Under the pieces are notes generated by a model. It searched no databases. It had not been told where the DNA came from and saw only the letters and a list, made by a program, of their open reading frames with translations. Positions 24,135-33,392 of a DNA stretch of 48,601 nucleotides are shown here, piece by piece. The translations under genes and the position numbers were made by a program. Where the stretch lies: the NCBI GenBank assembly GCA_003246675.1, contig QJZQ01000143.1, positions 1-48,601 on the forward strand, read 5' to 3'. This DNA is from Nitrospirota bacterium. GTDB lineage: Bacteria; Nitrospinota; Nitrospinia; Nitrospinales; VA-1. Each line of letters begins with the position of its first letter. Position 1 is the first letter of the stretch.

Positions 24135-25568
24135 ATGATACAAAAACGCGTTTTTTTACTCGGAAAACAATGGCGCCCCAGCAGCCGCACCCTCGCGGTG
24201 GTGAACCCCTGGAACGGCGAAACCTTCGCGGAGGTAGGGCTGGCGGGCCCCGACGACATCGAAGAGGCGATCGTTCTCGCCGAGCGCGCCTTTGCCGTCA
24301 CCCGCAGACTCCCCGCTTACATGCGCAGCAGGATCTGCGCGCAAATCGCCAGCGGCATCGAGGCGCGCGCTGAGGAATTCGCCCGCACCATCGCCCTCGA
24401 ATCGGGGAAACCCCTGGTGCATGCACGCACCGAAGTGGACCGTTCGGTCTCCACCTTCAACATCGCCGCCGAGGAAGCGCTACGGCTGCACGGCGAAGTC
24501 CTCTCGCTGGATATTACCGAGGCGGCGCGAGGGAGAGCCGGCATCACCTGGCGCTACCCCATCGGCCCGGTGGCCGGCATCAGCCCCTTCAATTTTCCGC
24601 TGAACCTGGTGGCCCACAAGGTGGCCCCGGCCATGGCCGCGGGCAACCCCATCGTCCTCAAGCCATCGTCCACGACGCCGCTCACCGCGCTGCTCCTGGG
24701 TGAGGTGGTGCTGGAAACCGAGGCTCCGGAAGGCAGCCTGAGCGTCCTTCCCACGAGCCGGGAGGACGCCGCGCCCCTCACGGAGGACCCGCGCTTCAAA
24801 ATGGTCACCTTCACCGGCAGCGCCGATATCGGCTGGGACATCAAGCGGCGGGCGGGGAAGAAAAAAGTCGTCCTCGAGCTGGGCGGCAACGCGGGCGTGA
24901 TCGTCGAACCCGACGCCGACCTCGTCTTCGCCGCGAAGCGCACCGTCTTCGGGGCATTTGCCTATTCAGGCCAGGTCTGCATATCGGTGCAGCGGGCCTT
25001 CGTTCACGAGTCGATCTTTTCGCGGTTTGTCGAAATGCTGAAGCGCGAGGCCGAAACGCTTGTCACGGGCAACCCCCTCGACGAGCAGGTCAACTTCGGC
25101 CCCATGATCGACAGCAAAAACGCCGACCGCATCGCAAGCTGGATCGCAAACGCACGGGCGGGCGGCGCCACGGTGGTGACGGGAGGCACCAAGGAAGGCA
25201 ACACGGTCGCCCCCACCATTCTCACCGGGGTGGCCCCCGGGGCGGAAATCGCCTGCAACGAAGCCTTCGGCCCGGTGCTCGCCGTCGAACCCTATACAAG
25301 CTTCGACCAGGCCCTGGAGCGCATGAATGATTCTGATTTCGGGCTGCAGGCGGGTGTCTTCACCCAAAGGCTGGATCGCTCTCTCAGGGCGTTCAATGAG
25401 CTGGAAGTCGGCGGGGTGGTGCTCAACGACGTGCCCACCTTCCGTGTGGACAACATGCCCTATGGCGGCGTCAAGGATTCCGGTTTCGGGCGCGAGGGCA
25501 TCCGTTATTCACTGGAGGAGATGACCGAAATCAAGCTTCTGGTTTTCAACCACGAAAGAGAGCGATAA
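24135..25568 (+). CDS. NAD(P)-dependent aldehyde dehydrogenase
   Basis: The 477-residue enzyme belongs to the aldehyde dehydrogenase superfamily. It shows PVAGISPFNFPLNLVAHKVA and VLKPSSTTPLTALLL of the cofactor site, VTFTGSADIGWDI, the active-site Glu in VVLELGGNAGVIV and the catalytic Cys in YSGQVCISVQR, and a normal C-terminal MPYGGVKDSGFGREG. The substrate is not clear from sequence; lactaldehyde/semialdehyde-type enzymes are the nearest in style. It lies 17 bases after the small RHH-like gene and 6 bases before a DUF1566 gene, a likely operon. Confidence 0.9.
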   Translation: MIQKRVFLLGKQWRPSSRTLAVVNPWNGETFAEVGLAGPDDIEEAIVLAERAFAVTRRLPAYMRSRICAQIASGIEARAEEFARTIALESGKPLVHARTEVDRSVSTFNIAAEEALRLHGEVLSLDITEAARGRAGITWRYPIGPVAGISPFNFPLNLVAHKVAPAMAAGNPIVLKPSSTTPLTALLLGEVVLETEAPEGSLSVLPTSREDAAPLTEDPRFKMVTFTGSADIGWDIKRRAGKKKVVLELGGNAGVIVEPDADLVFAAKRTVFGAFAYSGQVCISVQRAFVHESIFSRFVEMLKREAETLVTGNPLDEQVNFGPMIDSKNADRIASWIANARAGGATVVTGGTKEGNTVAPTILTGVAPGAEIACNEAFGPVLAVEPYTSFDQALERMNDSDFGLQAGVFTQRLDRSLRAFNELEVGGVVLNDVPTFRVDNMPYGGVKDSGFGREGIRYSLEEMTEIKLLVFNHERER

Positions 25569-25574
25569 AAACTC

Positions 25575-25997
25575 ATGCAACAGCAGGCCCGGTTTCAAGA
25601 CAACGGCGACGGCACCATCACCGACCATCAGATGAACCTGATGTGGCGGAAAACCGATTCGTTCCAGGACACGAAAAAATGGCTCAACTGGTTCAAGGGC
25701 CAGGACTATGTCGAAATCTCCAACCTCGAACGGGTGGCCGGCCACGAGGACTGGCGCTTTCCCACGGGCGATGAAGCCTGGTCGCTGTTCGACCTGGAGG
25801 CGAGAAACACCGATAAATACGGCGACGATATCTACCTGCCCCCGGTGTTCGAGCCCGGCAGCGCCGGAACCACCTGGACGCTCGACGAAAAGGATTCTTC
25901 GGCCCTTGTCATTCAATACGAGGATGGGCAGAAGGTCTGGCCCTCCAAGTACGCCAACCTCAATATGGCCTATCGCATGGTGCGCGCCCTCGCCTGA
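25575..25997 (+). CDS. DUF1566 (Lcl C-terminal-like) domain protein
   Basis: The 140-residue protein is one DUF1566 domain: RFQDNGDGTITDHQMNLMWR is the family start, followed by DWRFPTGDEAWSLFDLEAR and the closing NLNMAYRMVRALA. The domain has a C-type-lectin-like fold and is found in secreted and surface proteins, but this one has no signal peptide. It lies 6 bases after the aldehyde dehydrogenase gene. It converges on the minus-strand zincin gene with only 7 bases between them. Confidence 0.85.
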   Translation: MQQQARFQDNGDGTITDHQMNLMWRKTDSFQDTKKWLNWFKGQDYVEISNLERVAGHEDWRFPTGDEAWSLFDLEARNTDKYGDDIYLPPVFEPGSAGTTWTLDEKDSSALVIQYEDGQKVWPSKYANLNMAYRMVRALA

Positions 25998-26004
25998 TTC
26001 GCCC

Positions 26005-27597
26005 TCAGTTCAGGTGCTGGTAGGCGCCGCGCAGCGGAAACACCGGGTGCACCCGCACCTCCCCGCCGGGGCGGTACTTGAACCACGGCTGCACCACGAT
26101 GCGTATTTTCTGCGGCGTCGAATGCAGGGTCTTGAACGTGGTTCGGTGCATGCGCTCCACTCCCAGTTCCAGGATCACCGGCTGACCAGCGGGCAGGTTC
26201 AGTTTTTTACCGGCGCTTTTTTCCAGATCGATGCGAACCGACCCGTTGCCGCCCTTATCCAGCGGCCAGGTGCCCTCGGCCAGGAGGCGGGACTCCTGCC
26301 CTTCGGGGAAAATACGCCAGAGGTAGCGCGTATGGAAGCCGCGGGCGTGCGCCAGCCTGAGGACGGGGTCGAGAAATTGCAGCACGTCCCGCCCGTCTTC
26401 CCGTAAAAAGAACAGCCCGAGCGGCGGCCACTGGCCGGTGCCGCCTTCGAAGTTCTTGCGGCTCACGCGGGCGCAGCGCTCGTCCTTCAAAGTCGCCTCC
26501 ACGGTGAGCTGCTTTTTGCGCACCAGGTCCTGACGGAGGGTCAGCGCCAGCGGGTCGGAGGAGTAACAGCTGGCGAGGCCCAGCGCCGCGGCCATTTCCT
26601 GCTGAGGATCGGCCTTCAGAAACTCGTCCAGCTTCTTCGCCATCGCCGCTTCGATTTCGGGATACACTCCGCGGCTCACTTCCACGAACACCCGGCGCGC
26701 GCCCTCGGCGTCCTTTTTGCTCAGCGCCTGCTCCAAGTCGGCGAGGGCCACCTCCTTGAAGGTCTTCCCCTCTCCCGGGTCGGGGAAATAATCCCGGCCG
26801 CCAAACACCTTCTCCCTCAGGAAACGGTAGCGTTCGGGATGGCTCAGCCGAAAATAGGGGTAGTGGATATAGGCCGCCATCGAGTTGGCGAAATCTTCCT
26901 GCAGGTTACCTCGTGAATAGGTGGGCAGATGCCTGAGGGATACGGGGGCGTAGTTATCCTCCGCCGGGTCGTCGATGAAGGTGTACAGATAATTACTTTC
27001 CGGAGTGGCGTCCAGCGCTGGAAGGTTGAGGATGCTGAACTTCGACAGGGCCAGCCACTCGGGCGACACGCTCATGAAACCTCGAGACAGGTCCAGGGCG
27101 TGCGCCATTTCGTGATGCACGATATTCTTGAACACTTCCCTATCTTCATAAAACAAAGTGTTGTAGAATTCCACTCGAAGATCCTGGTTGCCCACCATCA
27201 GCTTATAGGTGGCGTTCTCGGTATCGTGGACGGTCATGTAGCTCGGCAGTGTCGCGGCGGGGATCTCCTCGGCGGGCACACCTGCTGCGTTTCCCATGAA
27301 ATGATCGAGGCGGTACAAGGCCGGAAGCCCCGGCAGGCGGTAAAAGCTGGGCGGCAGCTCGGCGAAGGCCTCATGCAGTTCCTGAATTTCCTCGATCCGC
27401 CAGGGCCGGCCGAAATCAACGAGTTCGTAACCGAACGCGTCCTTGAATTTCTTCACGAGCGCCGCCACTTCTTCGGCGTAATTTCCGGGATACTCGTAAT
27501 AGGGACGCGGGGCGGGGTCGGGGTCGGCGGCTTTCACCGGCAAGGGCCCGGCAAGCGCCCAGGCAAGAACGGCAAGAACTGCGAGAATTTGTCTCAT
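26005..27597 (-). CDS. Secreted zincin-like metallopeptidase
   Basis: The start is the ATG at 27595-27597 (MRQILAVLAVLAWALAGPLP), with AAAGGA upstream; the track start adds 61 residues with no support. A signal peptide ends near VKA-AD. In the N-terminal half (about residues 140-270) VHHEMAHALDLS gives the HExxH zinc motif of a gluzincin-type peptidase, and NLQEDFANSMAAYIHYP has an E likely to be the third ligand. The C-terminal 250 residues are beta-rich and unlike known peptidase domains (QFLDPVLRLAHARGFHTRYL, KLNLPAGQPVILELGVE). I do not recognise the overall 530-residue family. Periplasmic or secreted proteolysis is inferred from the motif. Confidence 0.8.
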   Translation of the reverse strand: MRQILAVLAVLAWALAGPLPVKAADPDPAPRPYYEYPGNYAEEVAALVKKFKDAFGYELVDFGRPWRIEEIQELHEAFAELPPSFYRLPGLPALYRLDHFMGNAAGVPAEEIPAATLPSYMTVHDTENATYKLMVGNQDLRVEFYNTLFYEDREVFKNIVHHEMAHALDLSRGFMSVSPEWLALSKFSILNLPALDATPESNYLYTFIDDPAEDNYAPVSLRHLPTYSRGNLQEDFANSMAAYIHYPYFRLSHPERYRFLREKVFGGRDYFPDPGEGKTFKEVALADLEQALSKKDAEGARRVFVEVSRGVYPEIEAAMAKKLDEFLKADPQQEMAAALGLASCYSSDPLALTLRQDLVRKKQLTVEATLKDERCARVSRKNFEGGTGQWPPLGLFFLREDGRDVLQFLDPVLRLAHARGFHTRYLWRIFPEGQESRLLAEGTWPLDKGGNGSVRIDLEKSAGKKLNLPAGQPVILELGVERMHRTTFKTLHSTPQKIRIVVQPWFKYRPGGEVRVHPVFPLRGAYQHLN

Positions 27598-27803
27598 CTT
27601 GTGCGGTCCTTTATCGGGGGAATCATGCCTCAAGAGTATCAAAACCGCCCGGGGAAAGCGAATCTTTGCACGGCCCGCGGGGCGGCTTCTTTCGCGGTCT
27701 CCCTGTCCCGATAGGCAAGTATTTTTTTGCATCTTTTGCGCTGACGGTTCATCTAAACCAGCGTTTGCGTTCACTGACACATATAAATATGGAGGAAAGA
27801 TCT

Positions 27804-28277
27804 ATGGCGACCCTGCCAGGAATTGATGAAAAACTGATTCGCCTGAACCCGGAATGGACGGTTGAAAACGCGGGCTCGACCCCGCTGGAACAAAACCTGT
27901 CGATCAGCGACTTTAAAGGAAAGAGGCTGGTGGTCACCCTTCCCGGCGCAGGCGGTTTCTGCAATAAAGAGCTGGATCTGATCAAAGACAACATGAACCG
28001 CTTCAAGGAAGCTGGCGCCGACGAGGTGATCGTGGTGGTGGGCACCGACATCCTGACCAACGCTGGACGCGGCCTTGCCAACCTGCTGCAGGACCCCGAC
28101 CTGGCGTTCGCCAAGGCCAACAAGCTGAACCTCGAGGGTGTGAGGAGCCGCTACCTCAACCGCTCCGTCATCGCGGTCGACGCGGGAGGCAACCAGGTTC
28201 TCAGGGAAGACGCCCAGCTTTTGGGCTGCCGCACCCTGGACGGGCTCGTGGAAGCCGCAAAAAAAGCCTTCGCCTGA
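27804..28277 (+). CDS. Redoxin/peroxiredoxin-like protein
   Basis: I choose the ATG at 27804 (MATLPGIDEKLIRLNPEWTV), 7 bases after a GGAGGA site; the track start at 27666 is not supported. The 157-residue protein has the thioredoxin-fold plan of Prx5-like redoxins: FKGKRLVVTLPGAGGFCNKE with one Cys where the peroxidatic Cys usually sits, and a C-terminal Cys in QLLGCRTLDG that could resolve it. The family Thr-x-x-Cys motif is GGFC here, so the usual Thr is missing and peroxidase activity is uncertain. It is divergent from the zincin gene and followed by a strong terminator. Confidence 0.75.
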   Translation: MATLPGIDEKLIRLNPEWTVENAGSTPLEQNLSISDFKGKRLVVTLPGAGGFCNKELDLIKDNMNRFKEAGADEVIVVVGTDILTNAGRGLANLLQDPDLAFAKANKLNLEGVRSRYLNRSVIAVDAGGNQVLREDAQLLGCRTLDGLVEAAKKAFA

Positions 28278-28295
28278 TTTTTTCTGCCTGCAAAT

Positions 28296-28337
28296 AAAAA
28301 AACCTCCCGGTGCCTCGCGCCGGGAGGTTTTCTTTTT
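28296..28337. terminator. Bidirectional intrinsic terminator
   Basis: AAAAACCTCCCGG pairs with CCGGGAGGTTTT around a nine-base loop, with an A-run before and a T-run after (TTTTCTTTTTTC). It lies between the convergent redoxin and tag genes and can end both transcripts. Confidence 0.9.
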
Positions 28338-28364
28338 TCTTCTTTCGCAAATGGGCACCCTCCG

Positions 28365-28925
28365 TCAGACCTCCCCGTGGCGAAAACATTCGACCAGATG
28401 GTCGTTGACCAGCCCCACCGCCTGCATGAAGGCGTAACAGATGGTGGGGCCGACAAAGCGGAAACCGCGCTTCTTCAAATCGCGCGAGAGGGCTTCGGCC
28501 TCGGGTGTTTTGGCGGGAATCTCGGCAATCTCTCGAAAATAATTTCTGATGGGCTGCCCCTCCACGAAACGCCAGAGGTAATCGTCGAAGGAGCCAAACG
28601 CTTCCCGCACTTCCAGGAACCGGGCGGCATTGGTGATGGCGGCATCGATTTTCAGCCGGTTGCGGATAATGCCCGCGTCGGCGAGGAGACGCTGACGGTC
28701 CTTCTCGCCGTAGCGGGCGACTTTGACCGGATCGAACCCGCTAAAGACCTCCCTGTAGCGCGCCCGCTTTTTTAGCACCGTCTGCCACGACAGGCCGGCC
28801 TGCGCTCCTTCCAGGATCAGGAACTCGAACAATTTTTTATCGTCGTGAACAGGAGCGCCCCATTCTTCGTCGTGATAGGCGATCATCAGGGGATCTTCCC
28901 CCGGCCAGGGGCAGCGTTTCTTCAT
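28365..28925 (-). CDS. tag: DNA-3-methyladenine glycosylase I
   Basis: The 186-residue enzyme has the Tag signature: MKKRCPWPGEDPLMIAYHDE with the first zinc Cys and His, the catalytic region FEFLILEGAQAGLSWQTVLK, the FVGPTICYAFMQAVGLVNDH segment and the closing zinc His-Cys (NDHLVECFRHGE). It removes 3-methyladenine from alkylated DNA. Length is typical. It is likely the last gene of the minus-strand ihfA-merR-tag row, 30 bases from the merR-type gene. Confidence 0.95.
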   Translation of the reverse strand: MKKRCPWPGEDPLMIAYHDEEWGAPVHDDKKLFEFLILEGAQAGLSWQTVLKKRARYREVFSGFDPVKVARYGEKDRQRLLADAGIIRNRLKIDAAITNAARFLEVREAFGSFDDYLWRFVEGQPIRNYFREIAEIPAKTPEAEALSRDLKKRGFRFVGPTICYAFMQAVGLVNDHLVECFRHGEV

Positions 28926-28955
28926 GCGGGCATCGCGGGGACAGGTGGGCGGAAA

Positions 28956-29300
28956 TCAGCCATCGAGGATTTTGAGGATCGACTCCAGTTCTTTCCGCAC
29001 CTTCTTTTTCCACTCCATGAGGTTGTCGCGGTCGAAGGCGAAACCAAGCTGCACGACATTGTTCTTTTTTTCTTTCAGCCTTTTTTTGGCTCCGGCGATG
29101 GTGTACTTCTCTTCGTAGAGCAGGCGTTTAATTTCAAGAATCAGCTCCACGTCCTGCTTCTTGAACAACCTTTGCCCCGCCCGGTTCTTGACCGGTCTCA
29201 AGGCATCGAACTCGTCCTCCCAATAACGGAGGACGTGCTGCTCCACGCCCACGATCTCAGCCGCTTCGCCAATTTTGAAAAACAGCTTGTCAGGAATCAT
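28956..29300 (-). CDS. MerR-family transcriptional regulator
   Basis: The 114-residue protein has a MerR winged-helix: [20 protein letters not shown] followed by [20 protein letters not shown] and a basic helical stretch ([11 protein letters not shown]). It lacks an effector-binding domain with metal Cys, and its C-terminal coiled part ([19 protein letters not shown]) probably dimerises. Small MerR proteins of this kind often lie beside ihfA, as here, with an 11-base overlap. Its target is unknown. Confidence 0.9.
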   Translation of the reverse strand: MIPDKLFFKIGEAAEIVGVEQHVLRYWEDEFDALRPVKNRAGQRLFKKQDVELILEIKRLLYEEKYTIAGAKKRLKEKKNNVVQLGFAFDRDNLMEWKKKVRKELESILKILDG

Positions 29301-29589
29301 GCTCGCCGTCCATTAGTTGATTCGTCGAGTCCAGCAGCTGCTTGCTGGGCTTGAAGGTGAGCACACGGCGGGAGCGGATTTCCATCGCTTCGCCGGTCTT
29401 TGGATTGCGCGCCAGACGGGCCTTCTTCTCCCGCAGGTTGAAACTCGCGAACCGGGCGATGCGCACACTGTTTCCGCGCGCCAGTTCCGCCTTGATCTCG
29501 TCGAACAGGATCTCCACCGCCTCCACCGCTTCCTGTCGGGTGAACCCCACCCTTTCGTAGACGCGCTCGACCAGATCGGCCTTGACCAT
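29290..29589 (-). CDS. ihfA: Integration host factor alpha subunit / HU-family protein
   Basis: I choose the ATG at 29587-29589 ([20 protein letters not shown]); the track GTG at 29625 would add 12 residues outside the family. The 99-residue protein has the HU/IHF fold with the DNA-binding arm [20 protein letters not shown]-like stretch (here [20 protein letters not shown]) and FKPSKQLLD. The residues after the first helix look more like IHF alpha than HU. It bends DNA and may assist sigma-54 activation. It overlaps the downstream merR-type gene by 11 bases. Confidence 0.9.
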   Translation of the reverse strand: MVKADLVERVYERVGFTRQEAVEAVEILFDEIKAELARGNSVRIARFASFNLREKKARLARNPKTGEAMEIRSRRVLTFKPSKQLLDSTNQLMDGEHDS

Positions 29590-29658
29590 CGTTCCGCTCG
29601 ACTCAGGACCGTTATCCACCGTCACCTCGTTTGCTCAGGGTTCGCTTCCGCAAGAAAA

Positions 29659-31743
29659 TCATTCTTTTCCTTCCTTGTACTCCCGGTTCGCTTCCGCAAT
29701 GATTTTCTGTGAAAGGTGGTCCGGAACATCGTCGTAATGATCGAACTCCATGACAAAATTGCCGCGCCCGCCGGTCATCGATCTCAGGTCGGCGGCGTAA
29801 TTCATCACCTCGGCCATGGGAACCTGCGCCCGGATATTCTGGCTGTCTCCGCTTGCGTCGATGCCCTGAATACGGCCCCGCTTGGCGTTCAGATCCCCCA
29901 TGACGTCGCCTACGTGGTCGCTGGGCACCACGATCTCCATGTTCATGACCGGCTCAAGGAGAATGGGCTTGCAATCCATGACCCCTTTCTTGAAGCCCAG
30001 GGAACCCGCGATCTTAAATGCCATCTCCGACGAATCCACATCGTGATACGACCCGTCGTACAGACTCACCTTGACATCCACCATCGGGTAATGGGCGATG
30101 ACCCCCTGCGCCATCGCCTCCTGGATTCCCTTCTCCACGGCGGGAATGTAGGTCTTGGGAATCGCGCCGCCAACGATTTTATCCTCGAACACGAAACCGC
30201 CGCCCTTTTCCAACGGGGCGATTTCGAGCCAGGTATCGCCGTACTGGCCGCGCCCGCCGGTTTGTTTCTTGTATTTCCCCTGCACTTTCGTGTGCCCGCG
30301 GATGGTCTCCCGGTAGGGCACCCTGGGCGGCCGGACATCGACTTCGACGCCGAAACGCCTTTTCATACGCTCGATGATGATGTCCAGGTGCACTTCGCCC
30401 ATACCGGACATGAGCTGCTCGTGGGTCTGCACATCGCGTTCGATTTTGAGGGTGGGGTCCTCCTCGGTCATGCGGAGGAGGGCGGTGGATATTTTTTCTT
30501 CATCGGCCCGGGTTTTCGGCAGCACGGCGCGGGAGAGAACGGGCCGGGGGAACTCGATCGGCGGCAGCACCAGCGGGGCATTCTCCACCGCAAGGGTATC
30601 GCCGGTGGTGGTGACCTTCAGCTTGGCCACCGCACCCAGATCGCCGGCCAATATTTCGCCGACCGATACCTGTTTTTTACCCTGGATCAGATACACCTGC
30701 CCTACCCGCTCCGAACTTTCTTTCGCCGGGTTGTACACGCTGGAATCCGCCTTGAGCGTTCCGGAGAAGACCCGGAAAAGGGTGAGCTTGCCGGCATAAG
30801 GGTCGGCCACGGTCTTGAACACCAGGGCTGCCAGCGGCTCCTCGGGAGAACCCGTCCGCGTGACTTCCTCGCCGCCCTGAACTCCCTTGACGGCCGGCCG
30901 CCGGTCCGGCGAGGGCAGGTAATCGACAATCCCCCTGAGCAGCCGGTCGATGCCGATATTGAGCGTGGCGGCACCACACAAAACGGGAACAAGCTTGCCG
31001 CTCTCGATCCCCGCTTTCAACCCCTGGGCAAACTCGTCATCGGAAAGTTCACCTTTTTCCAGGTAAACCTCGATGAGTTCGTCGTCCACCTCGGCAATGG
31101 CTTCGGTGAGTTCGGCGCGGGCGGTTTCGACCTCGTCCCGGCTAGCGTCGGGAATGGGGCCCGAGACGCCCTCGCCCTTGCCCTCTTCGTAGGTGTAGTA
31201 TTTCAGATCGACCAGATCCACCAGGCCTTTCAGGTCTCTCCCTGAGGTCACGACGCGGTTGAGCAGAACGGGTGCGACGTTGAACTTCTTGCGGATGGCT
31301 TCGAGGATCGGCGAAATATTGGCCCGCTCGCTATCGCCCTTGTTGATGAAGACGATTTTGGGCAACCCCTCTTCGTCCGCCCATTGCCAGACCTTCTCGG
31401 TAAAGAACTGCACGCCATCATCGGCGCCGACCACCACCACCGCGCCGTCGACCACGCGAATGCAAGCGGGCGTGTCGGCGATGAAATTATTGTTGCCGGG
31501 GGTGTCGAGGAGGTTGATCTTCTTTTTGTCGAATTCGCAGAATGCGAGCGAGGCGTTGATGGATTGGCCCCGCTTGATTTCATCGGGGTCGTAATCCATC
31601 AGCGAAGAGGTGTCACCGACCTTTCCCAGCCGGTCGGATACTCCGGTGTTGAACAGGATGGCCTCGGAGACCGAGGTCTTGCCGGAGTGCCCGTGGCCAA
31701 TGAGGCCGACATTCCGGATGTCTTGCAGCTTGTAGGTTTTCAT
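29659..31743 (-). CDS. Elongation factor G-like translational GTPase (EF-G paralogue)
   Basis: The 694-residue protein has the five-domain plan of EF-G. The GTPase part has G1 GHGHSGKTS, a switch with KRGQSINASLA, G3 DTPGNNNF and G4 NKGD; domains II-V follow (EEPLAALVFKTVADPYAGKL, GMGEVHLDIIIERMKRRFGV, YRETIRGHTKVQGKYKKQTG, GRGQYGDTWLE, MTGGRGNF). The GHGHSGKTS and FNTGVSDRLGKVGDTSSLMD start marks the EF-G paralogue branch seen in many bacteria rather than the main translocase, and there is no str operon beside it. Whether it acts in translocation, recycling or another role is unknown. Confidence 0.88.
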   Translation of the reverse strand: MKTYKLQDIRNVGLIGHGHSGKTSVSEAILFNTGVSDRLGKVGDTSSLMDYDPDEIKRGQSINASLAFCEFDKKKINLLDTPGNNNFIADTPACIRVVDGAVVVVGADDGVQFFTEKVWQWADEEGLPKIVFINKGDSERANISPILEAIRKKFNVAPVLLNRVVTSGRDLKGLVDLVDLKYYTYEEGKGEGVSGPIPDASRDEVETARAELTEAIAEVDDELIEVYLEKGELSDDEFAQGLKAGIESGKLVPVLCGAATLNIGIDRLLRGIVDYLPSPDRRPAVKGVQGGEEVTRTGSPEEPLAALVFKTVADPYAGKLTLFRVFSGTLKADSSVYNPAKESSERVGQVYLIQGKKQVSVGEILAGDLGAVAKLKVTTTGDTLAVENAPLVLPPIEFPRPVLSRAVLPKTRADEEKISTALLRMTEEDPTLKIERDVQTHEQLMSGMGEVHLDIIIERMKRRFGVEVDVRPPRVPYRETIRGHTKVQGKYKKQTGGRGQYGDTWLEIAPLEKGGGFVFEDKIVGGAIPKTYIPAVEKGIQEAMAQGVIAHYPMVDVKVSLYDGSYHDVDSSEMAFKIAGSLGFKKGVMDCKPILLEPVMNMEIVVPSDHVGDVMGDLNAKRGRIQGIDASGDSQNIRAQVPMAEVMNYAADLRSMTGGRGNFVMEFDHYDDVPDHLSQKIIAEANREYKEGKE

Positions 31744-31888
31744 ACGCGACCTTTCCCCAAAAAAGGTTCATCCGCCTCCGTCCGCGCGTCCTCCTCCTTC
31801 CCTGTCAAAACGTTCGCCTTCTCCCCCCTCGCGCAAGCTTTCCGCTTGCATGGACGGGAATTTCCCGTTCGCGAGATTACCCTCCTCT

Positions 31889-31917
31889 TACATAAACGGC
31901 AAATGCGGCGGCGTCAA
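31889..31917 (-). promoter_or_regulatory. Possible sigma-70-type promoter for the EF-G paralogue
   Basis: Read on the minus strand, TTGACG (31912-31917), a 17-base spacer and TATGTA (31889-31894). The -10 is a weak match. It lies about 146 bases upstream of the start at 31743. No gene is seen in the 301-base gap 31744-32044. Confidence 0.35.
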
Positions 31918-32044
31918 CTTTTTTTTCCGCACTACAGGGGAGAATAGCCCCAAACTCTTTATCGTTCAACACTTTTAATAAATTGGAATAAATCAGCTAA
32001 GAAATCACTTGAAGGAAATGCGGGCGGGGCGAGACCGAGGCGGG

Positions 32045-33373
32045 CTAACCTTTTTTTTCGTCCCTCGCCGTGAAGACGAGGCGCAGTGGTGTTCCCGTGA
32101 AGCCAAATTCACCGCGCAGGCAGTTGATCAGGTAACGGCGGTAGGAGAAATGGATGCCCTGAGGAAAGTTGACGAAGCAGCGAAATGTGGGCGGACGCGT
32201 CCGGACCTGCGCGCAATAAAAAAGCTTCATGAATTTGCCGCGGTAGTGGCTCATGGGGTTCTTGCGAACGGCATTCTCGAAGCACTGGTTGAGGCGGGCG
32301 GTGGGAATGGTGCGTGAATACTCTTCGTAAACTTCGACGACGCGGCTCAATACCTGCTCGACACCCCGGCCCGATTTGGCCGACACGGCCAGCACGGGAG
32401 CGAATTCCAGAAACTTGAGTTTTCTTGCAGCCTGCTCCTCGAAGCTCTCGAACGGGTTTTCCTGGCCTTTCATCAGATCCCATTTGTTGGCGACGATGAC
32501 GATGGCGCGGCCCCGGTCCAGCGCATAACCGGCAATGGCGGCGTCCTGATCCGTCACGCCTTCGGTGGCGTCGACAACGAGCACGGCGACATCGCAGCGA
32601 TCCATCGCTTTCAAGGACATGATCACGCTGTACTTGTCGAGCAGCTCGCGCGTCTTGCCCTTGCGGCGGATGCCTGCGGTGTCTACAAGCAGGAACGGGC
32701 GGCCGTTGAAGTTCAGGTGAGAGTCGACGGCGTCGCGCGTGGTACCGGGAATGGGCGAGACGATGGAGCGCTCGGCCTTGAGCCACTGGTTGACGAGCGA
32801 GGATTTGCCGACGTTGGGCTTACCGATGACGGCCACTCGGATGATACCCTCCTCCTGCTCTTCCTCTTCCTCTTGCTCGGGAAGCACCTCGGCGATGCCT
32901 TCGATGAGTTCGTAGACCCCGGTGCCATGCTCTGCGGACAGGGGATACACGGGATCGAGGCCGAGCGCGGCGAACTCCAGGTGCATGGGCTCGTGCCGGA
33001 GGTGATCCACCTTGTTGACGGCAAGAAAAAGGGGCTTGCCCGATTTTCGGACCTGGCCGATGACTTCCCTGTCGAGCGGTGTGAGGCCTTCCTGGTTATC
33101 CACCACGAAGATGATGACGTCGGCCTCGGCCTGGGCGAATTGGCCCTGGTCCTGCACACGCATCTCGATCTCGCCCTCCTCCCGGGGCATGATGCCGCCC
33201 GTATCGACAAGGCGGACGGGTTTCCCCACCCACTCGGCGCGGCCATAAATGCGGTCCCGGGTAACTCCCGGTGTATCGTGAACGATTGCGGTGCGCCGCT
33301 CGGTCAGCCGGTTGAACAGGGTGGATTTCCCCACATTGGCTCGGCCGATGATGGCGACGAGAGGTATTGGCAT
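32045..33373 (-). CDS. der: Ribosome-associated GTPase Der (EngA)
   Basis: The 442-residue protein has the two tandem GTPase domains that only Der has. Domain 1 shows GRANVGKST, DTGGI and NKVD; domain 2 shows GKPNVGKSS, DTAGI and NKWD, joined by an acidic linker (PEQEEEEEQEEG). The C-terminal KH-like domain (residues about 355-435) follows. Der assists 50S ribosome assembly. It is 19 bases from the amidase gene upstream and probably in the same transcript. Confidence 0.96.
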   Translation of the reverse strand: MPIPLVAIIGRANVGKSTLFNRLTERRTAIVHDTPGVTRDRIYGRAEWVGKPVRLVDTGGIMPREEGEIEMRVQDQGQFAQAEADVIIFVVDNQEGLTPLDREVIGQVRKSGKPLFLAVNKVDHLRHEPMHLEFAALGLDPVYPLSAEHGTGVYELIEGIAEVLPEQEEEEEQEEGIIRVAVIGKPNVGKSSLVNQWLKAERSIVSPIPGTTRDAVDSHLNFNGRPFLLVDTAGIRRKGKTRELLDKYSVIMSLKAMDRCDVAVLVVDATEGVTDQDAAIAGYALDRGRAIVIVANKWDLMKGQENPFESFEEQAARKLKFLEFAPVLAVSAKSGRGVEQVLSRVVEVYEEYSRTIPTARLNQCFENAVRKNPMSHYRGKFMKLFYCAQVRTRPPTFRCFVNFPQGIHFSYRRYLINCLRGEFGFTGTPLRLVFTARDEKKG

Positions 33374-33392
33374 TGAACGTGTCCTGCCTTGG

